Positions 1 to 8,019 of a stretch of DNA of 10,381 bases are shown here, piece after piece. The stretch's first letter is position 1. The number at the start of each line of letters is the position of its first letter. The notes under the pieces are model-generated. The model worked only from the letters and a program-made list of their open reading frames with translations, did no database searches and was not told the DNA's origin. The position numbers were made by a program, and so were the translations under genes. Origin of the DNA: Mucidula mucida (Eukaryota; Basidiomycota; Agaricomycetes; Agaricales; Physalacriaceae); the NCBI GenBank assembly GCA_015501055.1, contig JADNYV010001031.1, positions 1-10,381 of the forward strand, read 5' to 3'.

Positions 1-874
1 GCTGTGAAGTTATGGTCAAAACGCTACAGTATCATCAAAAAATTCCATCATCAACATCCAAAATCACTGCGCCCTCACTCCTCAGTCCTCGCAAAACACT
101 TCTCTCCCCTAATCAAACCCCTACCATACATTGCACTCCCAGACACTCCATTGCCTTCACTCCCTTTCGCAATTGAGGCTCTCTCACGGCCACCTGCACT
201 GCCGCCCGTTCATTGCAACCCTTGAACACACTTTGAGACCGCCCTGCCAATAACTACCCAAAGTGGGTGCGTCTCTAAGCCACCAACCCGTTACCAGCCC
301 CAATCTTAGATCCCAATCCCACACTTTAGACTTGCTCCTCTTGTCCTTAAAGGGGGGATGGTGTGAAGGTCACCCATTCCGGATTGGGTAATCACCTCCT
401 CAAACCACTCAACTCACTTCCTCACCCCTACATAGCCTCAACTCCTCGTCTTACCTATATATTACTTAGTCTTACCTATGTCTTACTTAGTCTCAGACTC
501 CAATCCACCCGCTACTCGATACTTTACTATAAAGCCTAAATTCTTGTACTACTACAACTTGTCGAATCAATGCTATTGACTTAGCTAGTCTTTTACCAAA
601 AACTCATCATCTATCTAACTAAGTTAGAGGGTCCTTACCTTGACCCTCACATCTCGGTCACGGTTTGGATAACATTGTGTACTGTATTTACGTCGCACTG
701 GATGTAGATATCGTTGAAGAAGCAAAATCAGACATATTTCATGGCATGCAACTGCACCCTGCGACCCTAATACGCCGCTCGGAGTTGCAGAGTTGAAGCG
801 CTTACTCATCTCGTCAATGTACCAATTATTGATTCGTAGAAACTAATAGTAGTAAGTCACCGAAAGTACCATAC
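1..874. other. Gene-free stretch, pyrimidine-biased on the plus strand
   Basis: I see no supportable gene here. Roughly the first 600 bases are rich in C and T on the plus strand, with many short CT-, CCA- and CTTAC-type words, and the frame open near its start encodes a low-complexity Pro/Ser/His/Leu-rich peptide. An imperfect palindrome lies at 372-389, a TATA-like word (TATAAAG) near 529, and a two-copy tandem repeat at 448-489. This could be an old long terminal repeat or ordinary intergenic DNA; no LTR ends, primer-binding site or retroelement coding sequence can be identified. Bases 600-874 lie just downstream of the kinase gene stop and would include its 3' untranslated region. Confidence 0.5.
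448..489. repeat. Two-copy tandem repeat, 21-bp unit
   Basis: Bases 448-468 and 469-489 are adjacent copies of a 21-base unit starting GTCTTACCTAT and ending TTACTTA. They differ at two positions (19/21 identical). A partial third start (GTCT) follows at 490. It lies in non-coding pyrimidine-rich DNA and has no evident function. Confidence 0.7.
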
Positions 875-2384
875 CTAACCGACCACTTTGCGAACCATGC
901 GTCTAATCCTTTGCACGAGCATATCGCAAACTCGATAACGACAGATCCAGCGCAGCATCTTCCTTGTAATCGGTTCCGGCGGTATGCGTAGATGCGCCCA
1001 TTTCCGAACGAAGTCGGGCGAAAGTTCAGACCAGTAGTCATATTCTTGGTACTCGGAGTTCCGTGGAATCGCATACAACATGTTCTCGTCAAGGCCTGAG
1101 ACGTGCTGCTCAAAGAACTGCAAAGCCTGTTCCGCTGTAAAACGCGCGCGAACATCCCAGGTGACCATGCCGTCCATTAGAGGCGCCAACATAGGCGCAA
1201 TGGGAGTCAAGTGCTGTCGAAGGTAAGGTCCAAATCACCAAATCACTAAGATTGGCACTTACTTGAAAGAAAGTGCTGAACATCGTTCCTAAGCACCCCA
1301 CATCGAATGCGAAGGGTTCGTACTCAAACTCACCTTGCCTTAAATCCGGAGGAGCGTCAAGTGAGGCGAAGAAGCCACCCTTTCTTGGCAAGCGACAGGA
1401 CGCGCGCGGTGTAGATGCAGGCAACATCAAGGCCAGATCGAAATCGAATAAGGCGTACTTCATTCGGCCATCCTTTCGCAAGGCTGATCGTAGCGGGTGG
1501 CCACCATTCAGGCTATCAAGCCTGAAGTGGTTGAGCATTATATTACGTGGCGCAATGTCCTATGGGTAGCTTTGGTTTAGTGTATGACAGCATAGCTACG
1601 GAATGCACTTACTCGATGCACGATGCCGGAGCCGTGCAAGAACGCCAACCCCGACAATAGAGAGTGTATCATGGAAAGAATTTCTTTAACACTCTTAAAC
1701 CATGGAGTTAGAGTGTGATCGCCCCATCTGATTAGCGTCAGAAAGTGCTGGTGTCAAACGTATAGTTTGATGTACTCACCGAGGTGTGACCACAAGCCAG
1801 TGCCCTGCAAATGGAAGGATTTCCAGGATTGGCAGAATCCCGGGAATGTTCTTGTCGGGTCTTTCATTCTGGGCTTTGAAGAGGAAGTGCATAACCCGAG
1901 ACTCTTCGCTCTCCCGTTGAACGAGCTTCATTGCAACATGGCGATGTTCCTTGTCCTGCGCGAAAACGACGTGACCCTGTGGTATGAGACTGTCATTTCA
2001 TTCCCATATGCTCTATTAGCAATGTTCTTACCCAAGCATAAGCTGAGTAAGGAATCTGTCTTGTATCCTCTTCGAATGATGCATACCACTCATCGTAAAA
2101 TGCATACGGAAATTGGCCGCCCAACGGGCTCGAATTTGGAAGATAAGGGCCGCACTCGGCAAAAGTGGTCAGCGTCTCATTCAAGCAGAAATGATCATAG
2201 AGCGTGTATCCGCGTTCCAGCAGCCAAGGTCGCGCAGAGTCTTCCCAGAACCTCATGCGCTCCAGGAGATTAAATTCCGGGGTCCCAGGGCGAATGTATA
2301 CATCGAGAGAAAAGTCGATCTGGGAGCCTTCAGCGAGGTAAGTCTATTTTCTGTTTTACGCACCTTCAAGTCGCGTTTTTCCAT
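875..2384 (-). CDS. Fungal-type protein kinase-like protein, six exons, apparently complete
   Basis: Exons on the minus strand are 2384-2364, 2319-2032, 1976-1780, 1727-1613, 1559-1263 and 1213-875. The introns are 44-55 bases with GT...AG ends, phases agree, and the product is about 418 residues. The start has a strong context (ccaccATGg); an in-frame ATG 12 codons earlier (2420) is possible. After an N-terminal region typical of Agaricomycete kinase-like proteins (RPGTPEF, then a Trp/Tyr-rich stretch), the kinase elements come in order: VAMK with the beta-3 lysine at K120, the catalytic loop HRDIAPRN (D208, N213), the metal-binding DFD at 246-248 where most kinases have DFG, the helix-F Asp in FAFDVGCLG (D293), and RFTAEQAL (near 330) as in the end of the C-lobe. 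The product is predicted cytosolic: no signal peptide or membrane segment is seen. Its substrate is unknown. Exons 4-6 and part of exon 3 lie inside the inverted repeat. The kinase fold is well supported; exon 1 and actual catalytic activity are less certain. Confidence 0.85.
883..1871 (-). repeat. Left arm of a 989-bp inverted repeat
   Basis: This stretch is the reverse complement of 6835-7823; paired coordinates sum to 8706 throughout, so there are no gaps. The one difference I found is T at 1060 against G at 7646 (C expected at 1060), which changes Asn to Asp in the kinase product. Homology stops abruptly at both ends: at 1871/1872 inside kinase exon 3, and at 882/883, two codons before the kinase stop codon. 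No target-site duplication or terminal motif flanks the arms. Confidence 0.97.
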
Positions 2385-2471
2385 GGTGGTGTCGTAGGTA
2401 CAAAGAAAGTGGCCAAACATGAGATCACGTTACAAGAGTGGCTGTGCACTGCCGGCAAGTGCCGCCGCAGA

Positions 2472-2992
2472 TTATTCGCTGCCAGTGCTAGTACCGCTGG
2501 GCTCTTTGAGTCGAGAGAACGTACTGTAGTGACTCTGTGGCCTCGCAGTGTCTCTTATACTAGTGGAAATCTGACTAAACTGAGGTAACAATGTTGACTC
2601 TATTCGGGCCATGCCACGCCTGTCGCAGAAACCACTCGCTACGAGGCGTATCACCCTGAGGGGACCGTTTTCAATCTGCCCGAAATATACATAATGGGAC
2701 AACCTCTCGCGGTATTCTGCGTCTGAAAGCCCCGGCTCAGTTAAGGAGTTATTGCTACAAGATTGACGTCGACGGTACGACGTGGGTGGCCGAAATCATC
2801 CCTGCCTTTCCGGACCGCCATATGAAGATTAGGCATCTTTGTTCATTGTATTTACATCTCACTAATGGTACAAATACAGTTCAAGACTTAAGACACAAGA
2901 TGCAACAGTTCATGCATATCCAGCGCCTGCGCGCTACTAGGCTGCCCGGAAGGCTGAATGGACAAGGGGCTTTCCTCGAGCGGGAACGACAT
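2472..2992 (-). CDS. Possible small protein gene, three exons, family not recognised
   Basis: A weak model on the minus strand: exons 2992-2897, 2836-2779 and 2722-2472, joined in consistent phase into about 134 residues. The start codon (caagcATGtcg) opens a Ser/Pro/Gln-rich N-terminus. The second intron is reasonable (donor GTACCG, a CTTAAC branch-like site, acceptor TTTCAG); the first is poorer (donor GTGTCT, acceptor AAAG). The final exon carries most of the product, with Asp/Glu/Arg and aromatic residues followed by a Ser/Thr-rich tail, and ends 87 bases before the kinase start on the same strand. No domain is recognised. A plus-strand frame also stays open across 2659-3061, so the strand is not certain. 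It may be non-coding or a gene remnant. Confidence 0.3.
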
Positions 2993-3240
2993 GCTTGGTC
3001 CAGCTCACGGGGGCGTAGTGGTAGTCCCTGTTTGTTGGAGGATCTCCCTGGTGAGAGATAATGTCAGTCAACATGAAAGGACCGCTTTCCTTTTACGCAC
3101 TGCCTTTGACACTGGGCCACCGACGATCTTGATTTCTTGTCCAGGGTTGAGGAGTTCCTTATGTAAATATGTTCCGATCTTATTATCGCGCAGGCGATAT
3201 TGGACGCCACTTTTCAAAAAGGCGTAACTATTGCCGGGCT

Positions 3241-3744
3241 TTAAATTTCTGTTATGAGTTGTTGTACGCGTGGTCGGCTATTGACAAAACGTACCACCAA
3301 CTTTTTCTCGACGCGGTTACCTCCCAACTTTGGCCTGAGCAGGACGTCGTTGATGAGATCGCTGGCAGGTGGTCGAAGTTCCTCTTTGTCGACAATGACA
3401 GAAACAGTGAAGTGATATTCAACTTCGCTGGGTTTTGGATTCCCAGTGGCACTCTGCAAGTACGTGTATCCAAATCAGTAGGCGATCATCGTTCGCCTCA
3501 AAAGGCATTAAAGCTTACACTAGTCCTCCTATCGATCTTGTACGACGACGAAGTGTGTATAGTTACGGGCGTATTCTTCGGGATGGGTACGTCGTCCTCA
3601 GTGTAGGCATCAACTTGGAGGATGACCGCCTGCCCTGGCTGAAAGTTTTTATCAGCTACGCGCAGAGACTTGAAAGAGTCTCATGGAACCTACTTGGAAA
3701 ACTTGAACAGGTTGATTGGCCGGGTAAGTAACAGTTGTGTTCAT
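3241..3744 (-). CDS. Small 127-residue protein, three exons, family not recognised
   Basis: Exons on the minus strand are 3744-3694, 3638-3519 and 3453-3241. Introns of 55 and 65 bases begin GTAGGT and GTAAGC and end TTTCAG and TTGCAG; the first carries a CTGAT branch-like site, and both fall between codons. The product is 127 residues with no signal peptide, membrane segment or cysteine-rich pattern. Alternating hydrophobic runs such as AVILQVDAY, VEYHFTVSVIV and KKLVVRFV suggest a beta-rich fold. A TATA box sits 50 bases before the ATG. I do not recognise the family and propose no function. The joint agreement of promoter, start, splice sites and frame is the support. An intronless 145-residue plus-strand frame (3169-3606) overlaps it and is the main rival. 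Confidence 0.6.
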
Positions 3745-3793
3745 CGTGAAGGCGTGAAGGAAGAGGTTGGGTAGAAAGGGAGGATTGGAAAAG

Positions 3794-3801
3794 TATTTAT
3801 A
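3794..3801 (-). promoter_or_regulatory. TATA box of the 127-residue protein gene
   Basis: On the minus strand the sequence reads GGTATAAATAC, with the TATAAATA core 50 bases before the ATG at 3744. A pyrimidine-rich leader (CCAATCCTCCCTTTCTACCC...) lies between them. Transcription starting about 30 bases downstream would give a leader of roughly 20 bases. A canonical TATA at this distance favours the minus-strand gene model. Confidence 0.6.
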
Positions 3802-4602
3802 CCTCTCAGGATGAACGGGGCGATGGCGCTATTCCCGATGGACCCACAGTAAGGCTGTGGAACGATTAATGGAGAATAACCATATGGGGGCACAATTTCC
3901 ATCTTAAGACGTAGGAATATGACTCGAGCAGTATCGTGAGAGGCACAAGAGGTGCGGTGACAGAATAAGTGCCTGTTGCTTCCAGAGCTCTCGCTGCCAG
4001 AAGACAAAAGCTGGGCAGGCCACCAACACGGCCGCCTTTCAAGCCCTTCCGGCAGTTCGGCCTGCACACCGAATATCAATGAAAAGCAAGACAAGCTGCA
4101 GGTAGGAAGCTGTGCGATGTTGAACACAGTATACAATTGCCTTGTGCCGTTTCTGGCGTCATTGAGATGCCTAGTCATCGAGCCTGTATGCCAGTGGCAG
4201 CGGGTAACGGCTGCGTGGTTCTTTTGACAGCATTTCCGAGTCACAGGAAGATGCTGTGATAGCAAAACGAGGGTCTGCTGCCGAGAAGCAATCCCTATAA
4301 TCGTCGTAGACGCCCAGGTACCTCCGAATTGTGAGTCCCTACGCACACTGGACGCTTTAAACTAGTCATAATGGACATCTAGACATTCTATTCATGTTAT
4401 CAACACAGCAATTTCAGGCAAAGATCTATCAAACCTGAGTTGCAAACAAAAATGCAGCACGCGTCTTGGGGAACATCAAGAATGGGGTTCCGACTTCGTA
4501 CAGCTATGGGGATTTCCGGGGGGACAGAGAGCCTTCGCGCGTTAGTCCATTGGTATGTTCATATGTTCTACAGACCATAACTCCATTCGCCATCTCCCTC
4601 GA
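3802..4602. other. No supportable gene; upstream region of the 127-residue gene
   Basis: Several frames stay open on both strands (for example minus 4346-3741 and plus 3976-4227), but they show no domain, have compositions expected of chance frames, and lack a convincing intron structure. The part next to 3802 presumably includes the promoter of the minus-strand gene. Nothing else is identifiable. Confidence 0.45.
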
Positions 4603-4869
4603 ATGGAATCACTTGATCTGATCTATGACCAAAATAACGCACTTGAAGCAATACTCACCTTAGACTTGAATGGCCTGCTTGCACTGATGCTGCGTGCAAT
4701 CGAGCTAACCAAATCAGTTCGAGATAGAGTTGCATCCTCAAACGAAGGAGCCCGAACAATTCAGTCGGCAAGCCTTCCTGATTCAGTGGGTCCCTTTAAA
4801 GGACCAAAGGCGCCCTCATACAATACCGCTCCTATATCTGCTTCTGAGGCCCAAGTATCTGGGCAGTAA
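4603..4869 (+). CDS. Doubtful 88-residue open frame
   Basis: An intronless plus-strand frame from an ATG at 4603 to a stop at 4867-4869. Its first half, about residues 1-55, looks helical and leucine-rich (ILTLDLNGLLALMLRAIEL); the second half is rich in Ser, Pro and Ala. The frame is open 16 codons further upstream to an ATG at 4555. There is no recognised domain and no promoter signal, and a frame is also open on the opposite strand at 5048-4761. It may be a remnant of a larger gene or chance. Confidence 0.22.
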   Translation: MESLDLIYDQNNALEAILTLDLNGLLALMLRAIELTKSVRDRVASSNEGARTIQSASLPDSVGPFKGPKAPSYNTAPISASEAQVSGQ

Positions 4870-5687
4870 GCTCGTGGAGTAGCTTCAGGAAGGACGTACT
4901 TCCTACTTTCGTGTATGGCACTCGAAAAGTGCATTGCAAGAGAAATTGATCCAGTGCAGAGATTGCCAAGAGCATGAGTAGCCTCGGAACCCGAATGAGT
5001 GAGGCATACAAATACCACCAAGATTATGCCTATTTTGTGCTCACACACCTCCCAGTCGCGTCGTGGTCGAAAAAGCCACGTCGAGTGAGTGCTCAGTCAC
5101 ACTTGAATTTCCTGTGAACTCAAAAAGCATATGCGTATCGTGTTGGTATCGTGCACTAGCCCCCGACAAAGACTCTATACATCTGTGGACTTCCAAAAAT
5201 AGTCGTGCATTGGCGGGCGTCTACAAGTCATCATACAAACTAACATACATTACCCAATCTTGAATCTTGTTCTGCATGGTCTCGATGAGCTCGGGTGAAG
5301 GACACCTCATCCTGTCCACGGTCCAGTTGGCACCGAGGGCTGTTATCAGGCCGTGAGGAGTCGCATCGAATGAGGCTCTAGCCACAACAATTTGAGCTCA
5401 TACGCAATGCCGCAGCAATGGCTGAGCAAAATCTGTGTTCAAATAACTCTTGTCCTTCCCCTTCAACGGCAGAACGTTGTGTAAGCGTTTATGCGTACAG
5501 CGGAGAGTACCAAATATCTTTTCGCGTGGCATCGTGATCTAGACAAAGAAATCAGTTGCTGTGAAGCGTACCGGGATATAGATGTGTAGGCGTGCGCTTG
5601 GAATTGTGGCAACCAGTTTCGTGAGCTCAACAATGGTCCCGTCGGCGAGAGGCATACTAGATCTCTGTAGCTCGTATCCACCGGAGG
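4870..5687. other. Fragmentary minus-strand frames, no complete gene
   Basis: I cannot build a gene here. On the minus strand, downstream of the F-box fragment, short open pieces follow one another in different frames. One begins at an ATG near 5651 (MPLADGTIVELTKLV...). Another starts near 5532 and could join it only through a 33-base intron-like gap (GTACGC...CTAG), which is unusually short. A third, without a start codon, is open at about 5398-5220. They may be the eroded C-terminal part of the F-box gene or unrelated remnants. Confidence 0.35.
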
Positions 5688-6338
5688 TCAGCCTGTTCCT
5701 GCCATTCTATGGATCTGCGCCAGTGATTTTGCAAATATTGAGAACCTGAGGGTACAAGTTCCCGACCGGTTCAGAACCTCTTCAAGCCTCGTCCCATAGT
5801 AATCATTATACACTATATGATCTCGACCTTCAAACGAATTCCATAGGGTGGGGGTCTGCCATGCGAGCGCTCTCCAATGCCTACACACTTGGCCAAGAAG
5901 CCATGGCATTTGAGGCTCGGCCTCGAAGATACTGAACGGCTTCTCAAAAGACAATGAGAAGATGTAGAGAAGGATCTCGGGGGCAGAGACTCAACGGGAG
6001 AATTGAGCATTGCGTGGGCATTTAGCACGCGTTTAGCTTGAGCAAGGTGTTGTTCGGCTGCCTGCAAACTCTGACGCAGGCGAGCAACTCGAGCCTCGAC
6101 GTCATAGAGCTCGACACGCACTGCAACGGTGAATATTTTAGCTGGGGAGAGCAGCGCTGATTTCTTCACGCGAAGTGTGACTATCAAAGAAAGTTGGAAC
6201 GGCGAAGGCGATGTATAGGAGGATTGAAGGGTGGTCGCAGCGTAGCCACAATCAGGACAAGAAACACCTAACAATGAGTATCAGAATTGACGGAGTCGGA
6301 GGTTGTGGATTAGAAAATTCCCGACCTGCTATAGACAT
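5688..6338 (-). pseudogene. Degraded CxxCG / F-box protein gene
   Basis: The proposed start is an ATG at 6338, with a 13-base first exon (6338-6326), a 58-base intron (6325-6268; weak donor GTCGGG), then CPDCGYA. This resembles the short N-terminus with a Cys-x-x-Cys-Gly motif found on many Agaricomycete F-box proteins. A charged helical segment follows (about 6110-6010, ARVARLRQSLQAAEQHLAQA), then the F-box: LPP, EILLYIFSLSFE, and the hallmark PWLLGQVCRHWRALA with TPTLWNS (5907-5842). The LPP and EILL parts are in different frames; they meet at a run of five Gs (5979-5983) where a sixth base would restore the frame. After RSGTCTLRF the frame closes at 5688 without the expected C-terminal region. 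F-box proteins recruit substrates to SCF ubiquitin ligases; this copy is probably inactive. The identity is firm; the exact break count is not. Confidence 0.75.
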
Positions 6339-6834
6339 TGGAAGGTGCAAGTCAAGAACCAAGCCGCCGGTGGCTGTACACCAATGTCACTCTCCCAAAT
6401 ACGTCCGTCCAAGGCGATTCGATGTTCCCTCTTTCCTCGCTACATCCCCTAGCCACACCTAAGAAGAACCTGCTTGAGCTGCTTAAGACTGAGTCGCCAA
6501 ATACTGGACCAAAATCTCGAAAACACATCTGCCGATCCGTCAAAGTACCGTCATGGAAGGTGCGTGGTCCAACAATTTGACAGCTCATATCAACGCGTAT
6601 ATCAGATGAGGCCAGCTTCTCAAGCTGTGGGTAGGACAGGTGCAAATGAGGCGATGAAGAGTTTTCACTCGCCCATCGCGTTGGATCCGGACGCGCGCCA
6701 ATCTACTCTACAACGCATGTGGTGCCTAATCTCGAAATGGCGTGCCAGTGTCATGGCTCTCTAGAACGACTACGAAGCTATCTCTATCCAAGTCCGTGTT
6801 ACTCTCGCATCCCAGATTTGTCGACTTTTACGAA
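6339..6834. other. No supportable gene between the F-box fragment and the right repeat arm
   Basis: Overlapping frames are open on both strands (minus 6645-6352, plus 6474-6764), but none has a recognisable domain or a consistent exon model. The last 105 bases (about 6730-6834) are open in the same frame as the kinase fragment that follows but have no ATG, so they could be read into it only from an upstream spliced exon. Confidence 0.4.
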
Positions 6835-7823
6835 CAGAATGAAAGACCCGACAAGAACATTCCCGGGATTCTGCCAATCCTGGAAATCCTTCCATTTGCA
6901 GGGCACTGGCTTGTGGTCACACCTCGGTGAGTACATCAAACTATACGTTTGACACCAGCACTTTCTGACGCTAATCAGATGGGGCGATCACACTCTAACT
7001 CCATGGTTTAAGAGTGTTAAAGAAATTCTTTCCATGATACACTCTCTATTGTCGGGGTTGGCGTTCTTGCACGGCTCCGGCATCGTGCATCGAGTAAGTG
7101 CATTCCGTAGCTATGCTGTCATACACTAAACCAAAGCTACCCATAGGACATTGCGCCACGTAATATAATGCTCAACCACTTCAGGCTTGATAGCCTGAAT
7201 GGTGGCCACCCGCTACGATCAGCCTTGCGAAAGGATGGCCGAATGAAGTACGCCTTATTCGATTTCGATCTGGCCTTGATGTTGCCTGCATCTACACCGC
7301 GCGCGTCCTGTCGCTTGCCAAGAAAGGGTGGCTTCTTCGCCTCACTTGACGCTCCTCCGGATTTAAGGCAAGGTGAGTTTGAGTACGAACCCTTCGCATT
7401 CGATGTGGGGTGCTTAGGAACGATGTTCAGCACTTTCTTTCAAGTAAGTGCCAATCTTAGTGATTTGGTGATTTGGACCTTACCTTCGACAGCACTTGAC
7501 TCCCATTGCGCCTATGTTGGCGCCTCTAATGGACGGCATGGTCACCTGGGATGTTCGCGCGCGTTTTACAGCGGAACAGGCTTTGCAGTTCTTTGAGCAG
7601 CACGTCTCAGGCCTTGACGAGAACATGTTGTATGCGATTCCACGGGACTCCGAGTACCAAGAATATGACTACTGGTCTGAACTTTCGCCCGACTTCGTTC
7701 GGAAATGGGCGCATCTACGCATACCGCCGGAACCGATTACAAGGAAGATGCTGCGCTGGATCTGTCGTTATCGAGTTTGCGATATGCTCGTGCAAAGGAT
7801 TAGACGCATGGTTCGCAAAGTGG
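6835..7823 (+). repeat. Right arm of the 989-bp inverted repeat
   Basis: Reverse complement of 883-1871 with one substitution seen (position 7646). It carries the kinase segment in the opposite orientation, so the two copies are transcribed away from each other. The sequence on either side (before 6835 and after 7823) does not resemble the flanks of the left arm. Confidence 0.97.
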
Positions 7824-7843
7824 AGCTTGGACCCTTTTCGTGA
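6835..7843 (+). pseudogene. Truncated duplicate of the kinase-like gene
   Basis: By symmetry with the complete gene, this copy keeps the end of exon 3 (6835-6926), exon 4 (6979-7093), exon 5 (7147-7443) and most of exon 6 (from 7493), with all introns and splice sites unchanged. HRDIAPRN, DFD, the helix-F motif and RFTAEQAL are present. It lacks the first 138 or so residues, including the beta-3 lysine. At the 3' end the last two codons and the stop are replaced; the frame runs on through about six foreign residues to a stop at 7841-7843. The reading frame is not broken anywhere and continues open about 105 bases upstream of the repeat boundary, but without an ATG. It is therefore either a dead fragment or the body of a chimeric gene whose first exon I cannot identify. 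Confidence 0.8.
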
Positions 7844-7966
7844 TCGCCGTGATGCACATCTGTGCACATCGATGCCGAACAAGAGACTTATTTTCTCATA
7901 CCGTAATGCGTGACAAGAGATCCCTTTTGTCCTCTGATGGTGGCAGGGTATAGATTCGCAGCGCAC

Positions 7967-8019
7967 ATTCCTCCTTCATCATTCCTCTATTTCTCACGAT
8001 TCACAACCTCCTCCCAAAT
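7967..8019 (+). promoter_or_regulatory. Pyrimidine-rich leader before the NTPase gene
   Basis: The bases just before the ATG at 8020 are strongly C/T-rich (CTCCTTCATCATTCCTC, then CCTCCTCCCAAAT). Such CT tracts often mark transcription starts in basidiomycete promoters. No TATA box is evident at the usual distance. Confidence 0.4.

Noticed and set aside
3068..3252. Minus-strand frame with a lectin-like stretch (SGVQYRLRDNKIGTYL)
   Set aside because: It suggests an R-type lectin repeat, but there is no start codon, no QxW motif and no consistent exon joining it to a neighbour; the likeness is too short to trust.
3169..3606. Intronless 145-residue plus-strand frame
   Set aside because: It overlaps the minus-strand gene that has a TATA box, a start and two consistent introns; no domain is recognised in the plus frame.
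3741..4346. 201-residue minus-strand frame
   Set aside because: Its composition is like a chance frame, it has no domain, and it runs through the TATA box and leader of the 127-residue gene.
4761..5048. Minus-strand frame with a hydrophobic signal-peptide-like start
   Set aside because: It begins only at GTG; no in-frame ATG precedes it before a stop, and no intron supplies one.
7137..7433. 98-residue frames antisense to kinase exon 5 in both repeat arms (also 1273-1569)
   Set aside because: They are mirror images of the kinase coding sequence; the sense strand carries the HRD and DFD motifs.
883..7823. A DNA transposon with long terminal inverted repeats
   Set aside because: The arms are pieces of a kinase gene, the outer flanks show no target-site duplication, and the spacer holds no recognisable transposase.
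7853..7866. Small perfect hairpin (TGCACA...TGTGCA)
   Set aside because: A six-base stem with a two-base loop is expected by chance, and no T tract or other terminator context follows.
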